A stretch of 64,000 nt of DNA from NCBI GenBank assembly GCA_008923285.1, contig WBSG01000011.1:32350-96349 (forward strand). Direction: 5' to 3'. The stretch comes from Betaproteobacteria bacterium SCN2. GTDB taxonomy: Bacteria > Pseudomonadota > Gammaproteobacteria > Burkholderiales > Thiobacillaceae. Both the position numbers and the translations under genes were made by a program. Of the stretch, positions 56,761-64,000 are shown piece by piece (positions within the stretch are counted from its first letter, which is position 1; the number at the start of each line of letters is the position of its first letter). The notes under the pieces are model-generated. The model did no database searches. It saw only the letters and a program-made list of their open reading frames with translations, and was not told the origin of the DNA.

Positions 56761-57516
56761 ATGCTTGAATCCGCGGTACTCAAATCCTCCGGCCAGCACG
56801 GCCGCTTCAAGGTTTATCTGGCCATCGACGACGTCGAGATCGCCGAGGCCCAGCAGTTGCGCTATCGGGTCTTTGCCGACGAAATGGGCGCCAGGCTGCC
56901 CAGCGCACACCTGGGACTGGACATCGATCCCTTCGACAACCTGTGCGACCACCTGCTGGTGCGCGACACCGCGAGCGGCGAAGTGGTCGGCACCTACCGC
57001 ATCCTGCCGCCCGACTCGGCGAAAAAATCCGGCTACTACTCCGAACAGGAATTCGACCTCACGCGCTTTCATTTCCTGCGTCCGCGCATGGCCGAACTGG
57101 GACGTTCCTGCGTGCACCCCGACTACCGCAGCGGCGCAGTGATCGCCCTGCTGTGGCTCGGGCTGGCCGACTACATGATGCGCCACGGCTTCGACTACGT
57201 GATCGGCTGCGCCAGCATCGGCATGGCCGACGGCGGCCACCTCGCCGCCAGCGTCTACCGCCACGTCAGCGCCAGGCACCTGAGCCCGGTGGAATGGCGC
57301 GCCACCCCGCGCAACCCGCTGCCGCTGGAATCGCTCGACACCGGCACCCCCGGGCTGCCGCCGCCGCTGATCAAGGGCTACCTGCGGCTGGGCGCCATGG
57401 TCTGCGGCGAACCGGCCTGGGACCCGGACTTCAACACCGCCGACCTGCTGATGCTGCTGCCCATGCAGCAGATCAACCACAACTACATGCGGCACTTCGT
57501 GCACAAGCGCGCCTGA
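56761..57516 (+). CDS. olsB: L-ornithine N-alpha-acyltransferase (GNAT), ornithine lipid synthesis
   Basis: This 251-residue acyl-ACP-dependent acyltransferase of the OlsB/hemolysin-like GNAT family adds a 3-hydroxyacyl chain to ornithine. Motifs are EAQQLRYRVFADEMGARL, DNLCDHLLVRDTASGEVVGTYRIL, ELGRSCVHPDYRSGAVIALLWLGL and YVIGCASIGMADGG. I chose the ATG at 56761 after GGGAAGCTC. olsA follows after 27 bp, completing the two-gene pathway. Confidence 0.9.
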   Translation: MLESAVLKSSGQHGRFKVYLAIDDVEIAEAQQLRYRVFADEMGARLPSAHLGLDIDPFDNLCDHLLVRDTASGEVVGTYRILPPDSAKKSGYYSEQEFDLTRFHFLRPRMAELGRSCVHPDYRSGAVIALLWLGLADYMMRHGFDYVIGCASIGMADGGHLAASVYRHVSARHLSPVEWRATPRNPLPLESLDTGTPGLPPPLIKGYLRLGAMVCGEPAWDPDFNTADLLMLLPMQQINHNYMRHFVHKRA

Positions 57517-57543
57517 GCATCGCGCGGCCTTACAATAGGCTGC

Positions 57544-58350
57544 ATGAGCGCCCTGTTTCGCCGCCTGATCCGGCTGGCCCGCCTGAGCCTGCACCTGCTG
57601 CTGGGCGTATTCCAGGCCGCCGCATTGTTCGGTTTCTACTCCCTGGCCGAGCGCGACCGCGTGATTTCGCGCTGGTCCGCAGGCCTGCTGCGCATCCTGG
57701 GCGTCCGACTCATCGCGGGCACGCCGCCGGAATTCACGCACGGTGCGCTGCTCGTCGCCAACCATGTCTCCTGGCTGGACATTTTCCTCATTCACGCTGC
57801 GCGGCGCGCGCACTTCGTTTCCAAGCACGAAGTTCGCAACTGGCCGGTGATCGGCTGGCTTGCCTGGCGCGCGGGCACGCTGTTCATCCAGCGCGCCAGG
57901 AAATCCGACACCGCGCGCATCAACCAGGAAATGCACGCGCTGCTGCGCGATGGCGCCTGGGTGGCGGTATTCCCCGAGGGCACCTCGACCGACGGCAGCA
58001 GATTGCTGCGTTTCCTGCCTTCGCTGTTCCAGCCTGCCGTGGACGAGAACCTGCCCGTGGTGCCGGCCGCGCTGCAATACCAGACGCCCGCAGGCGCCTA
58101 CACCGACGCGGCCGCTTACGCCGACAATGTGTCTTTCGGAAAATCGCTGTGGCGCATTGCCGGCGAAAAGGAAATCGTCGCGCGCATCACTTTCGGCAAG
58201 CCAATCCGCGGCGACAATCGGCGCGAGCTGGCGGAAACCGCGCAGCGGGAAATCGCCGGCGCTCTGGGCTTGGACGCTACTTCTTCGGCGCTTTCATCTG
58301 CGGGCAATCGACCTGAAACACCCGGCGATCCTCCAGCCTCAGCGCCGTGA
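57544..58350 (+). CDS. olsA: 1-acyl-glycerol-3-phosphate acyltransferase family (OlsA-like)
   Basis: This 268-residue membrane-associated acyltransferase has the HX4D motif NHVSWLDIFLIHA, the second block FPEGTSTDGSRLLRF, and an N-terminal hydrophobic helix (about 13-35). Next to olsB it should O-acylate lyso-ornithine lipid, though a role as a general PlsC cannot be excluded. The 3' end overlaps the convergent apaH by 74 bp, so the last 25 residues (Ser/Pro-rich) may not be conserved. Confidence 0.87.
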   Translation: MSALFRRLIRLARLSLHLLLGVFQAAALFGFYSLAERDRVISRWSAGLLRILGVRLIAGTPPEFTHGALLVANHVSWLDIFLIHAARRAHFVSKHEVRNWPVIGWLAWRAGTLFIQRARKSDTARINQEMHALLRDGAWVAVFPEGTSTDGSRLLRFLPSLFQPAVDENLPVVPAALQYQTPAGAYTDAAAYADNVSFGKSLWRIAGEKEIVARITFGKPIRGDNRRELAETAQREIAGALGLDATSSALSSAGNRPETPGDPPASAP

Positions 58351-59098
58351 GCTTGCCGCCCCACAAGCAGCCGGTGTCGAGCGCCAGGATGTCCTCGCGC
58401 AGGTAGAGTCCCAGCGCCGACCAGTGGCCGCAGGCGACGGGGATGCCGGCGGTCTTGCGCCCCGGCACGTCGAACCAGGGCAAGAGCGGCGGCGGCGCAC
58501 TGCCCAGCCGGCCTTTGTGATGGAACTCCATCTCGCCATCCGGGTAACAAAAGCGCATGCGCGTGAAAGCGTTGGTGATGACGCGCAGACGGTCCGCGCC
58601 AGTCAGCTCGTCCGACCATCGCGCCGGCACCGAGCCATACAGGTGCGCGAACACCCATTCGAAGTCCGGGCCCCTCAGCGCCGCTTCCAGTTCCTGCGCA
58701 TGGAACAGCGTGTCTTCCAGCGACCAGCCGGGCCACACGCCGGCATGCACCATCAGCACGTCGTGCTCAAAGTGCGCGATGTTGCGGTGCAGCAGCCACT
58801 GCATGAGCGCGTCGCAGTCCGGCGCATCGAGGATGGGCGCCAGGGTGTCGCTGTGGTGCACCTGGCGATGGCCCGCCCACACCCCGAGGAGATGCAGGTC
58901 GTGATTGCCAAGCACCACGATGGCGCACTCGCCGAGGTCGCGCACGAAACGCAAGGTCTGCAGCGACTCCGGACCGCGGTTCACCAGGTCGCCGACGAAC
59001 CACAGCCTGTCCTGCGCGCGCTCGAAGCCGCACTCGGCCAGCAGCTTTTGCAGGGACGCGAAACAGCCCTGCACGTCGCCGATCACATATGTCGCCAC
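58277..59098 (-). CDS. apaH: Diadenosine tetraphosphatase ApaH
   Basis: This 273-residue metallophosphatase (symmetrical Ap4A hydrolase, also an RNA decapping enzyme) has VIGDVQGCFASL, WFVGDLVNRGPESL, VVLGNHDLHLLGVW, and the C-terminal ACGHWSALGLY and ALDTGCLWGGKLTAL. The start is GTG 59098, since homology begins at ATYVIGDVQG and no ATG fits. It is divergent from rep by 69 bp. Confidence 0.95.
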   Translation of the reverse strand: MATYVIGDVQGCFASLQKLLAECGFERAQDRLWFVGDLVNRGPESLQTLRFVRDLGECAIVVLGNHDLHLLGVWAGHRQVHHSDTLAPILDAPDCDALMQWLLHRNIAHFEHDVLMVHAGVWPGWSLEDTLFHAQELEAALRGPDFEWVFAHLYGSVPARWSDELTGADRLRVITNAFTRMRFCYPDGEMEFHHKGRLGSAPPPLLPWFDVPGRKTAGIPVACGHWSALGLYLREDILALDTGCLWGGKLTALRLEDRRVFQVDCPQMKAPKK

Positions 59099-59167
59099 CC
59101 GTCGTCCTTCATCGTTCGTGCCCGGCCCCAATGATACAATCGTCGCTGGATTTTTCCGTGTCGCCCC

Positions 59168-61150
59168 ATGCTGTCGCATCTCAACCCTCCCCAGCGCGAA
59201 GCCGCGAAATACCTGGACGGACCGCTGCTGGTGCTGGCCGGCGCCGGCTCGGGCAAGACCCGCGTCATCACCCACAAGATCGCCTGGCTCATCCGCGAAT
59301 GCGGCTTCAAGCCTGCCAGCATCGCCGCCATCACCTTCACCAACAAGGCGGCGAAGGAAATGCAGGAGCGCGCCGGCAAGCTGCTCGAAGGCAAGGACGG
59401 CAAGGGCCTCATCGTCACCACCTTCCATTCGCTGGGCCTGCGCATCCTGCGCGAGGAGGCCGCCTCCGCCGAACTCAAGCCGCGCTTTTCCATCCTCGAC
59501 AGCGCCGATGCCCTGCAGATCATTTCCGAAATCCTCAAGACCACCGACAAGCAGCTGATCCGCCAGGCCGCGACACAAATCTCGCTGTGGAAGAACGGCC
59601 TGTTGTCGCCGGCCGAGGCGCAGCAGATCGCCGCCACTGACCATGAACAGGTGTGGGCGAAACTTTACGACCGCTACGACGCCACCCTGCGTGCCTACCA
59701 GGCGGTGGACTTCGATGACTTGATCCGCCTGCCCGCCAGCCTGTTCTCGCAGCAAGGAGAAATCCGCAACAAGTGGCAGAACCGCCTGCGCCATGTGCTG
59801 GTCGACGAATACCAGGACACCAATGCCGCGCAATACCAGCTCCTGAAGCTCTTGACCGGGCCGCGCGCGAGCTTCACCGCAGTGGGCGACGACGACCAGG
59901 CCATCTACGGCTGGCGCGGCGCGTCGGCCGACAATCTGGCCGCGCTGAAGGACGACTACCCGCAGTTGCACGTGGTCAAGCTGGAGCAGAACTACCGCTC
60001 CACCGTGCGCATCCTCAAGGCCGCCAACAGCCTGATATCGAACAACCCCAAGCTGTTCGAAAAGAAGCTGTGGAGCGAACTCGGCGTGGGTGACGCCATT
60101 CAGGTCATCGTCGCCAAGGACGACGCGCAGGAAGCCGAATCCGTGGTCATGCGCATGCTGGCGCACAAGATGCAGCACCGCGCGCGCTTTCGCGACTACG
60201 CCATACTCTACCGCGGCAACCACCAGGCGCGCGTGTTCGAGCAGGCGCTGCGCAACGAAAAGATTCCCTACAAGCTGTCCGGCGGCCAGTCCTTCTTCGA
60301 CAAGGCCGAGATCAAGGACATCACTGCCTATCTGCGCCTCGTCGCCAATGCCGACGACGATCCCGCCTTCATCCGTGCGGTGACCACACCGAAACGCGGC
60401 ATCGGCGCCGCCACCCTGGAGGCGCTCGGCGCAGTGGCGGCCGACCTGCACGTGAGCCTGTTCGAGGCGGTGTTCACCAGCGCCGCAGAAGCGAGACTGA
60501 ACGCGCGTCAACTCGATCCGCTGAGGGAATTCTGCGACTTCATCAATCGCATTTCATTCCGCGCCGAAAAGGAGCCCGCAGAACAGGTGCTCGACGACCT
60601 CATGCAGGCCATCGGCTACGAGGCCTGGCTGTACGACAACGAGGAGCCGCGCGCCGCGGAAACCCGCTGGAACAACGTGCAGGACTTTTTGCGCTGGCTG
60701 AAGAAGCGCGGCGAAGAAGACGAGAAGAACCTGCTGGAACTGACCCAGATGGTCGCATTGATCACGCTGCTCGAAGAACGCGAGGACGAGGAAGCCGATC
60801 TGGTCAAGCTTTCCACCCTGCATGCCGCCAAGGGACTGGAATACGATCACGTATTCCTGGTCGGCGTCGAAGAAGGCATCCTGCCGCACCGCGAGGCCGC
60901 CGAGGATGGCCGCCTGGAGGAAGAGCGCCGGCTGATGTACGTCGGCATCACGCGCGCGCGCAAGTCGCTGACCGTGACCTATTGCGAGCGGCGCAAGCGC
61001 GCCGGCGAATGGCTGGGCTGCGAGCCCAGCCGATTCATCGCCGAAATGGGCGGCGACATCCGCCTGCCCGGCAAGCCCGACACCGAAGAATCGAGGCAGA
61101 GCGGCAGCGACCGCCTGGCGGCGCTGAAGGCGATGCTGGCTTCGGGCTGA
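59168..61150 (+). CDS. rep: ATP-dependent DNA helicase Rep
   Basis: This 660-residue superfamily 1 helicase has Walker A AGAGSGKTRVITHKIAWLI, Ia TFTNKAAKEMQERA, motif II LVDEYQDTN, motif III GDDDQAIYGWRGA, IV LEQNYRSTVRIL, V LSTLHAAKGLEYDHVFLVG and VI RRLMYVGITRARKSL. Length and SFFDKAEIKD fit Rep rather than UvrD. Rep clears proteins ahead of replication forks. A strong palindromic terminator follows 20 bp after the stop. Confidence 0.95.
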   Translation: MLSHLNPPQREAAKYLDGPLLVLAGAGSGKTRVITHKIAWLIRECGFKPASIAAITFTNKAAKEMQERAGKLLEGKDGKGLIVTTFHSLGLRILREEAASAELKPRFSILDSADALQIISEILKTTDKQLIRQAATQISLWKNGLLSPAEAQQIAATDHEQVWAKLYDRYDATLRAYQAVDFDDLIRLPASLFSQQGEIRNKWQNRLRHVLVDEYQDTNAAQYQLLKLLTGPRASFTAVGDDDQAIYGWRGASADNLAALKDDYPQLHVVKLEQNYRSTVRILKAANSLISNNPKLFEKKLWSELGVGDAIQVIVAKDDAQEAESVVMRMLAHKMQHRARFRDYAILYRGNHQARVFEQALRNEKIPYKLSGGQSFFDKAEIKDITAYLRLVANADDDPAFIRAVTTPKRGIGAATLEALGAVAADLHVSLFEAVFTSAAEARLNARQLDPLREFCDFINRISFRAEKEPAEQVLDDLMQAIGYEAWLYDNEEPRAAETRWNNVQDFLRWLKKRGEEDEKNLLELTQMVALITLLEEREDEEADLVKLSTLHAAKGLEYDHVFLVGVEEGILPHREAAEDGRLEEERRLMYVGITRARKSLTVTYCERRKRAGEWLGCEPSRFIAEMGGDIRLPGKPDTEESRQSGSDRLAALKAMLASG

Positions 61151-61169
61151 ACCGGGACAGCCGGCAATG

Positions 61170-61199
61170 AAAAAGGCCGCAGCATGCTGCGGCCTTTTT
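61170..61199. terminator. Bidirectional intrinsic terminator
   Basis: A perfect 30-bp palindrome AAAAAGGCCGCAGC/GCTGCGGCCTTTTT forms a GC-rich stem with T-runs on both strands. It terminates rep on the plus strand and the cytochrome gene on the minus strand. Confidence 0.95.
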
Positions 61200-61216
61200 G
61201 TCTGGCTTGCGCCGGC

Positions 61217-61795
61217 TTAATTGGCCGGGGCGGCGGCAGGCGCCGCTGCCGGGGCAGCCGCTGCGTCGGCCTTCGCCGGCTCGGCGGCGGGCGGCGGCGG
61301 CTCGGGCGCCTTGAAGCTGGCGCCGGAGGAGTTGGCCATGTAGGCCACGGTACGCGCGATCTCGATGTCGGAGATGTCCGGGTCGCCGCCGCGCGGAGGC
61401 ATGGCGCGAATGCCGTTGATGGCATGATCGATCAGCTTGTCGAAGCCCTGGCCCAGTCGCCCGGCCCAGTCGCCCTTGCTGTTCATCTTGGGCGCGCCCA
61501 GGGCGCCCGCGTCATGGCAGGAGAAGCACACGGCCTTGTACACCTCTTCCCCGGACCGCTCGACCCGCGGGGCATTGGCATCGAGCGCTTCGAGCTTGGC
61601 TACCGGCGCGATGTTCCTCAACACGGTCTTCTCCGCGATATCGGGGCTGTCCTCATCAATCTGGTCGCTCTGGATGCTGTCGACCAGGAAAAGAATCAAC
61701 ACGATGGCAATCAGGGGGGCAACCAGCCCAAGCACAACGGAAACCATCACTTCCTGGGGCGTTGCCTTGGTCATCTTGGCGTGGGGGTCAGCCAT
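61217..61795 (-). CDS. Membrane-anchored class I cytochrome c (cytochrome c5 family)
   Basis: This 192-residue protein has an N-terminal membrane helix (about 17-38, VMVSVVLGLVAPLIAIVLILFLV) that acts as an anchor. The heme motif CFSCH (Cys90, Cys93, His94) and the distal methionine in GIRAMPPRGG are followed by DIEIARTVAYMAN. The C-terminal 30 residues are Pro/Ala-rich. It should transfer electrons at the periplasmic face. The ATG at 61795 was chosen for its soluble N-terminus before the helix. A terminator follows. Confidence 0.92.
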   Translation of the reverse strand: MADPHAKMTKATPQEVMVSVVLGLVAPLIAIVLILFLVDSIQSDQIDEDSPDIAEKTVLRNIAPVAKLEALDANAPRVERSGEEVYKAVCFSCHDAGALGAPKMNSKGDWAGRLGQGFDKLIDHAINGIRAMPPRGGDPDISDIEIARTVAYMANSSGASFKAPEPPPPAAEPAKADAAAAPAAAPAAAPAN

Positions 61796-61901
61796 GTTTT
61801 GTCCTTGAAAAATCTCAAAAGCCAGAATTATATGTAAACCGCGAGCGGCGGCAAAGCTTGGCTGGACGGGGAATGGCAAAAAAGATAAGCTTCGCCCTCC
61901 C

Positions 61902-61978
61902 GCGCCCGTAGCTCAGCTGGATAGAGTACTGCCCTCCGAAGGCAGGGGTCGTGCGTTCGAATCGCGCCGGGCGCGCCA
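61902..61978 (+). tRNA. tRNA-Arg (anticodon CCG)
   Basis: The 77-nt cloverleaf has acceptor GCGCCCG/CGGGCGC, D-arm GCTC...GAGT, anticodon stem CTGCC/GGCAG with loop CTCCGAA (anticodon CCG, codon CGG), T-arm with GTTCGAATC, and an encoded CCA end. A tyrosine integrase gene starts 0.7 kb downstream, so the 3' part of this tRNA is the likely attachment site of the element. Confidence 0.96.
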
Positions 61979-62024
61979 TAAATTCAACGGGTTAGACAGA
62001 TTCGGTCTGACCATCTCCCTCACC

Positions 62025-62063
62025 GTGCCCATTTCGTGCCCAAACGGTGCCCACTTCGTGCCC
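62025..62063 (+). repeat. Four GTGCCC boxes at exact 11-bp spacing
   Basis: GTGCCC occurs at 62025-62030, 62036-62041, 62047-62052 and 62058-62063, each followed by five variable bases. The first and third units continue ATTTC and ACTTC, giving also a 22-bp direct repeat. The helical spacing and position between the tRNA and integrase suggest arm-type binding sites for integrase or excisionase. Confidence 0.75.
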
Positions 62064-62125
62064 TCATTATATGCCGACGCAAAATAGGAGCGAATTTTTA
62101 ACTACTGCCTTCTGCGCCCAATTTT

Positions 62126-62338
62126 TTACTTCAGTTCAGGCCTGACCCGCTCGAAAAGCTCTCCGACCTGACACTCGAACAGTTCGCAGAGACGATCAAT
62201 TGCATCCAGATCAACACGAGTCGCCGTTTCGTTGTACAGGAGCGTGACAGTATTGCGGTGCAGGCCAGTCATCCTGGCCACATCGGCGATTTTGAGCTTC
62301 TTCTCGCCCATCATTCTTGAGAGATGGCATTTGATCAT
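62126..62338 (-). CDS. Small XRE/Cro-type transcriptional repressor
   Basis: This 70-residue single-domain helix-turn-helix protein has LKIADVARMTGLHRNTVTLLYNETATRVDLDAIDRLCELFECQVGELFE. It matches small Cro/CI-type regulators (YozG-like) and probably represses the divergent excisionase-integrase promoter. It is flanked by AT-rich DNA. Partner genes are on the opposite strand, as in many integrative elements. Confidence 0.85.
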   Translation of the reverse strand: MIKCHLSRMMGEKKLKIADVARMTGLHRNTVTLLYNETATRVDLDAIDRLCELFECQVGELFERVRPELK

Positions 62339-62382
62339 CTCACCCTCCAGATAAATATTTCACGCAGAACGACATAAATGTA

Positions 62383-62453
62383 TTGACAGTGACTTTTTTG
62401 CCTCTAGAATTTCATTCAGGATGACAAAAACGATACGAACCTGTCGTTTTGTC
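62383..62453 (+). promoter_or_regulatory. Promoter and operator of the excisionase-integrase operon
   Basis: TTGACA (62383-62388) and TAGAAT (62405-62410), with a 16-bp spacer, form a strong sigma-70 promoter. Just downstream, GACAAAAACGA (62423-62433) and TCGTTTTGTC (62444-62453) form an imperfect inverted repeat, well placed for repression by the divergent XRE protein. Confidence 0.72.
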
Positions 62454-62485
62454 CTTCTGTGTGAATTTAATCCATGGAGGCGAAT

Positions 62486-62719
62486 ATGTCACTGACTTAC
62501 TTAACCACTGACGAACTTTCCACCCGCATCAAGTACGATCCCAGGACGATCCGGGACAGGCTCAAGGACAGTGTCCTCATCGAAGGCACCCATTACATCC
62601 GCCCTTTCGGCGGCCGCAAGATCCTCTACATCTGGGAGCACATCGAGCGCGACATGGGCCAAGCCTCGAACGATGCCCTCTCCATCCCCATGGCCAATGG
62701 CGGGGTTTGCCATGGCTAG
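62486..62719 (+). CDS. Excisionase-like small DNA-binding protein
   Basis: This 77-residue protein reads LTYLTTDELSTRIKYDPRTI and then DRLKDSVLIEGTHYIRPFGGRKILYIWEHIERDM, resembling winged-helix excisionase/AlpA-type proteins paired with tyrosine integrases. I chose ATG 62486 because GGAGG (62476-62480) sits 5 bp upstream; ATG 62474 is the alternative. It overlaps the integrase start by 8 bp, so both are co-translated. It may serve as recombination directionality factor. Confidence 0.75.
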   Translation: MSLTYLTTDELSTRIKYDPRTIRDRLKDSVLIEGTHYIRPFGGRKILYIWEHIERDMGQASNDALSIPMANGGVCHG

Positions 62720-63941
62720 CATACGGGCTCGCAAGGACAACGGCCTGCTCTTCATGGATTTCCGTTACAGAGGAATCCGTTGCCGGGAACACACCGCTTT
62801 AACAGACACTCCCGCCAACCGGAAACGGCTTGGGAAGGTCCTCGACCGGATTACTGCCGAAATCGCAGCAGGCACCTTCGACTACCGGAAGACATTCCCC
62901 AATGGGCGTAATGCCAGGAAATTTGATGCCCAAAAGAGGATTTCCGCCCCCGAGTTCCTATCGCTCCCTAGCGACAGTCCGACGCCCCTTTTCCGCGATT
63001 TCGCCGAGGTCTGGTACCAGGAGAAGGAAGTCGAATGGCGGCGCTCCTACAAGGAAACCGTCAGGAACGTGCTCGACAAGTCCTTGACCCCCGAATTCGG
63101 GGATAAGGCGGTCGGCCAGATCTCCAAAGCTGACGTGCTCGCCTTCCGCGCCAAACTCGGCAAAGTCACCGCGCGGGGCAAGCAAACTCCACTCTCATCT
63201 GCAAGGATCAACAAGATGCTGAACCCGTTGAGGCAAATCCTCAATGAAGCGGCCGACCGCTTCGATTTTCGCACACCCTTCGACCATATCAAGCAGCTCA
63301 AGGTGAAGCGCACCGATGTCGAGCCGTTCACCCTCGATGAGGTCAAATCGATACTCGAAACCGTGCGCCCGGACTTCCGCAACTACTTCACGGTGCGGTT
63401 CTTCACCGGTATGCGCACCGGCGAGATCGACGGCCTCAAGTGGAAATTCGTCGATTTCGAACGGCGCCTGATCCTGGTCAGGGAAACCATCGTCGATGGG
63501 GAGGAGGAATACACCAAGACGGATAGCAGCCAGCGCGACATTCAGATGAGCCAGTTGGTCTTTGATGCCCTGAAATCGCAACTCAAGAACACGGGCCAAT
63601 CAGTCTTCGTGTTTTGTAACCGCGAAGGCAAGCCGCTCGACCACAAGAACATCACCAACCGGGTCTGGTATCCCCTGTTGCGAAATCTGGGGTTCAAGAA
63701 ACGCCGTCCCTACCAGTGCCGGCATACGGCCGCCACCCTGTGGCTTGCCTCGGGGGAAAGCCCGCAGTGGATCGCCATGCAACTGGGGCACACGACCACG
63801 GAAATGCTGTTTAGGGTCTACGCCCGTTTCGTGCCCAACCTGACCCGAAAGGACGGCTCAGCCTTCGAGCGCCTGTTGACTGGTGTCATGGGCAACCCGA
63901 TGGCCGCACAACAAAAAAAGAAGGAGGCTTCACATTGTTGA
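62712..63941 (+). CDS. Tyrosine-type site-specific integrase
   Basis: This 409-residue integrase has an N-terminal Arm-binding region of the DUF3596 type (KDNGLLFMDFRYRGIRCREHTAL), a core-binding SAM-like domain (about 100-190), and a catalytic domain. Catalytic residues seen are Arg235 (TGMRTGEIDGLKW), Arg337 (QCRHTAATLW), His360 (LGHTTTEM) and Tyr370 (VYARF). The first histidine of box II is a tyrosine (Y334). It should recombine at the adjacent tRNA-Arg. The final Cys and stop codon coincide with what looks like an IS terminus, so the C-terminus may be altered. Confidence 0.93.
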   Translation: MASIRARKDNGLLFMDFRYRGIRCREHTALTDTPANRKRLGKVLDRITAEIAAGTFDYRKTFPNGRNARKFDAQKRISAPEFLSLPSDSPTPLFRDFAEVWYQEKEVEWRRSYKETVRNVLDKSLTPEFGDKAVGQISKADVLAFRAKLGKVTARGKQTPLSSARINKMLNPLRQILNEAADRFDFRTPFDHIKQLKVKRTDVEPFTLDEVKSILETVRPDFRNYFTVRFFTGMRTGEIDGLKWKFVDFERRLILVRETIVDGEEEYTKTDSSQRDIQMSQLVFDALKSQLKNTGQSVFVFCNREGKPLDHKNITNRVWYPLLRNLGFKKRRPYQCRHTAATLWLASGESPQWIAMQLGHTTTEMLFRVYARFVPNLTRKDGSAFERLLTGVMGNPMAAQQKKKEASHC

Positions 63942-64000
63942 TTTGCACTTAAAACTGACCCACCTGACATAAAAGTTTGCACGCAAATTTGACCCACGTA
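63936..64000 (+). mobile_element. Probable left terminus of an IS21-like insertion sequence (cut by window end)
   Basis: A 22-nt pattern TTTGCAC-N2-AAA-N2-TGACCCAC occurs twice, at 63942-63963 and 63976-63997, 34 nt apart. The possible outer end is TGTTGATT at 63936. Repeated terminal boxes with TGACCCAC next to a TG end are what I associate with IS21-family elements. No transposase is visible within the window, so this is an inference. Confidence 0.5.

Larger units (their letters stand above)
61950..64000 (+). mobile_element. Left end of an integrative element at tRNA-Arg (partial)
   Basis: From the 3' half of the tRNA to the window end there are phased short repeats, an XRE regulator on the minus strand, a regulatory region, an excisionase-like gene and a tyrosine integrase. 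Base composition drops in AT-rich gaps compared with the core. This is the standard left end of a genomic island or prophage using a tRNA as attB. The right end, cargo and the second att copy lie outside the window. The exact left boundary is taken from the usual position of att cores in tRNA 3' ends. Confidence 0.78.

Overview
The window reads as chromosomal DNA of a GC-rich betaproteobacterium, most likely a respiring, possibly lithotrophic member of the Nitrosomonadales (Gallionella/Sulfuricella/Thiobacillus type). This assignment is an inference from gene order and protein flavour: ubiE-ubiJ-ubiB, argH|algZ-algR|hemC-hemD-hemX-hemY, lptM-lysA|cyaY, the pyrB-pyrC' pair, a cytochrome P460-family protein and a class I c-type cytochrome. 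Nearly all of it (about 1-61.9 kb) is compact core genome, with many 4-bp ATGA or TGATG stop/start overlaps. The last 2 kb, beyond a tRNA-Arg gene, is the left end of an integrated mobile element.

Layout. 0-3.2 kb: ruvX-pyrR-pyrB-pyrC', where the dihydroorotase-like subunit has lost metal ligands. 3.2-9.5 kb: a giant FAD/Fe-S dehydrogenase, a HIT protein and a GGDEF-EAL protein. 9.5-13.6 kb: uup, phoR and phoB on the minus strand with a clear Pho box. 13.7-18.2 kb: ubiquinone genes and nadA. 18.4-22.9 kb: hda, several small enzymes, and thioredoxin with an LpxR-like outer-membrane protein. 23.2-25.6 kb: msrPQ and a histone H1-like lysine/alanine/proline repeat protein. 25.9-30.2 kb: lysA-lptM, cyaY, a P460 cytochrome divergent from a MarR-type regulator with a cysteine-rich tail, and argH. 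30.2-36.5 kb: algZ-algR and hemC-hemD-hemX-hemY. 36.5-42.0 kb: a ferredoxin reductase, fxsA, cutA, a DsbD with a duplicated N-terminal domain, and a TlpA-like protein. 42.1-46.5 kb: aroQ, accB, accC, prmA. 46.5-52.8 kb: a tandem glycine riboswitch with terminator, followed by lipA-gcvT-gcvH-gcvPA-tpx-gcvPB. 52.9-61.8 kb: dgkA, a FimV-like protein, a PfkB kinase, a glycine-zipper lipoprotein, a decayed gene, ornithine-lipid genes olsB-olsA, apaH, rep and a cytochrome c. 61.9-64 kb: tRNA-Arg, phased repeats, an XRE repressor, an excisionase-like protein, a tyrosine integrase and a probable IS end.

The most unusual signal is a dispersed family of intergenic hairpins (11.4, 42.0, 43.0, 47.6, 48.8, 49.3 and 51.3 kb). 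Most have a purine-rich 5' arm built from 8-9 nt tandem units, a loop that often starts with AAACC, and a complementary pyrimidine-rich 3' arm. Where polarity can be read it matches the direction of transcription, and the hairpin usually ends 19-22 nt before the next start codon. Four lie within the glycine-cleavage operon, so they may act on mRNA processing, stability or translation of single cistrons. Two other loci deserve attention: the MarR(4-Cys)/P460 divergon with a perfect 9+9 bp inverted repeat, and the four GTGCCC boxes at exact 11-bp spacing next to the tRNA attachment site.
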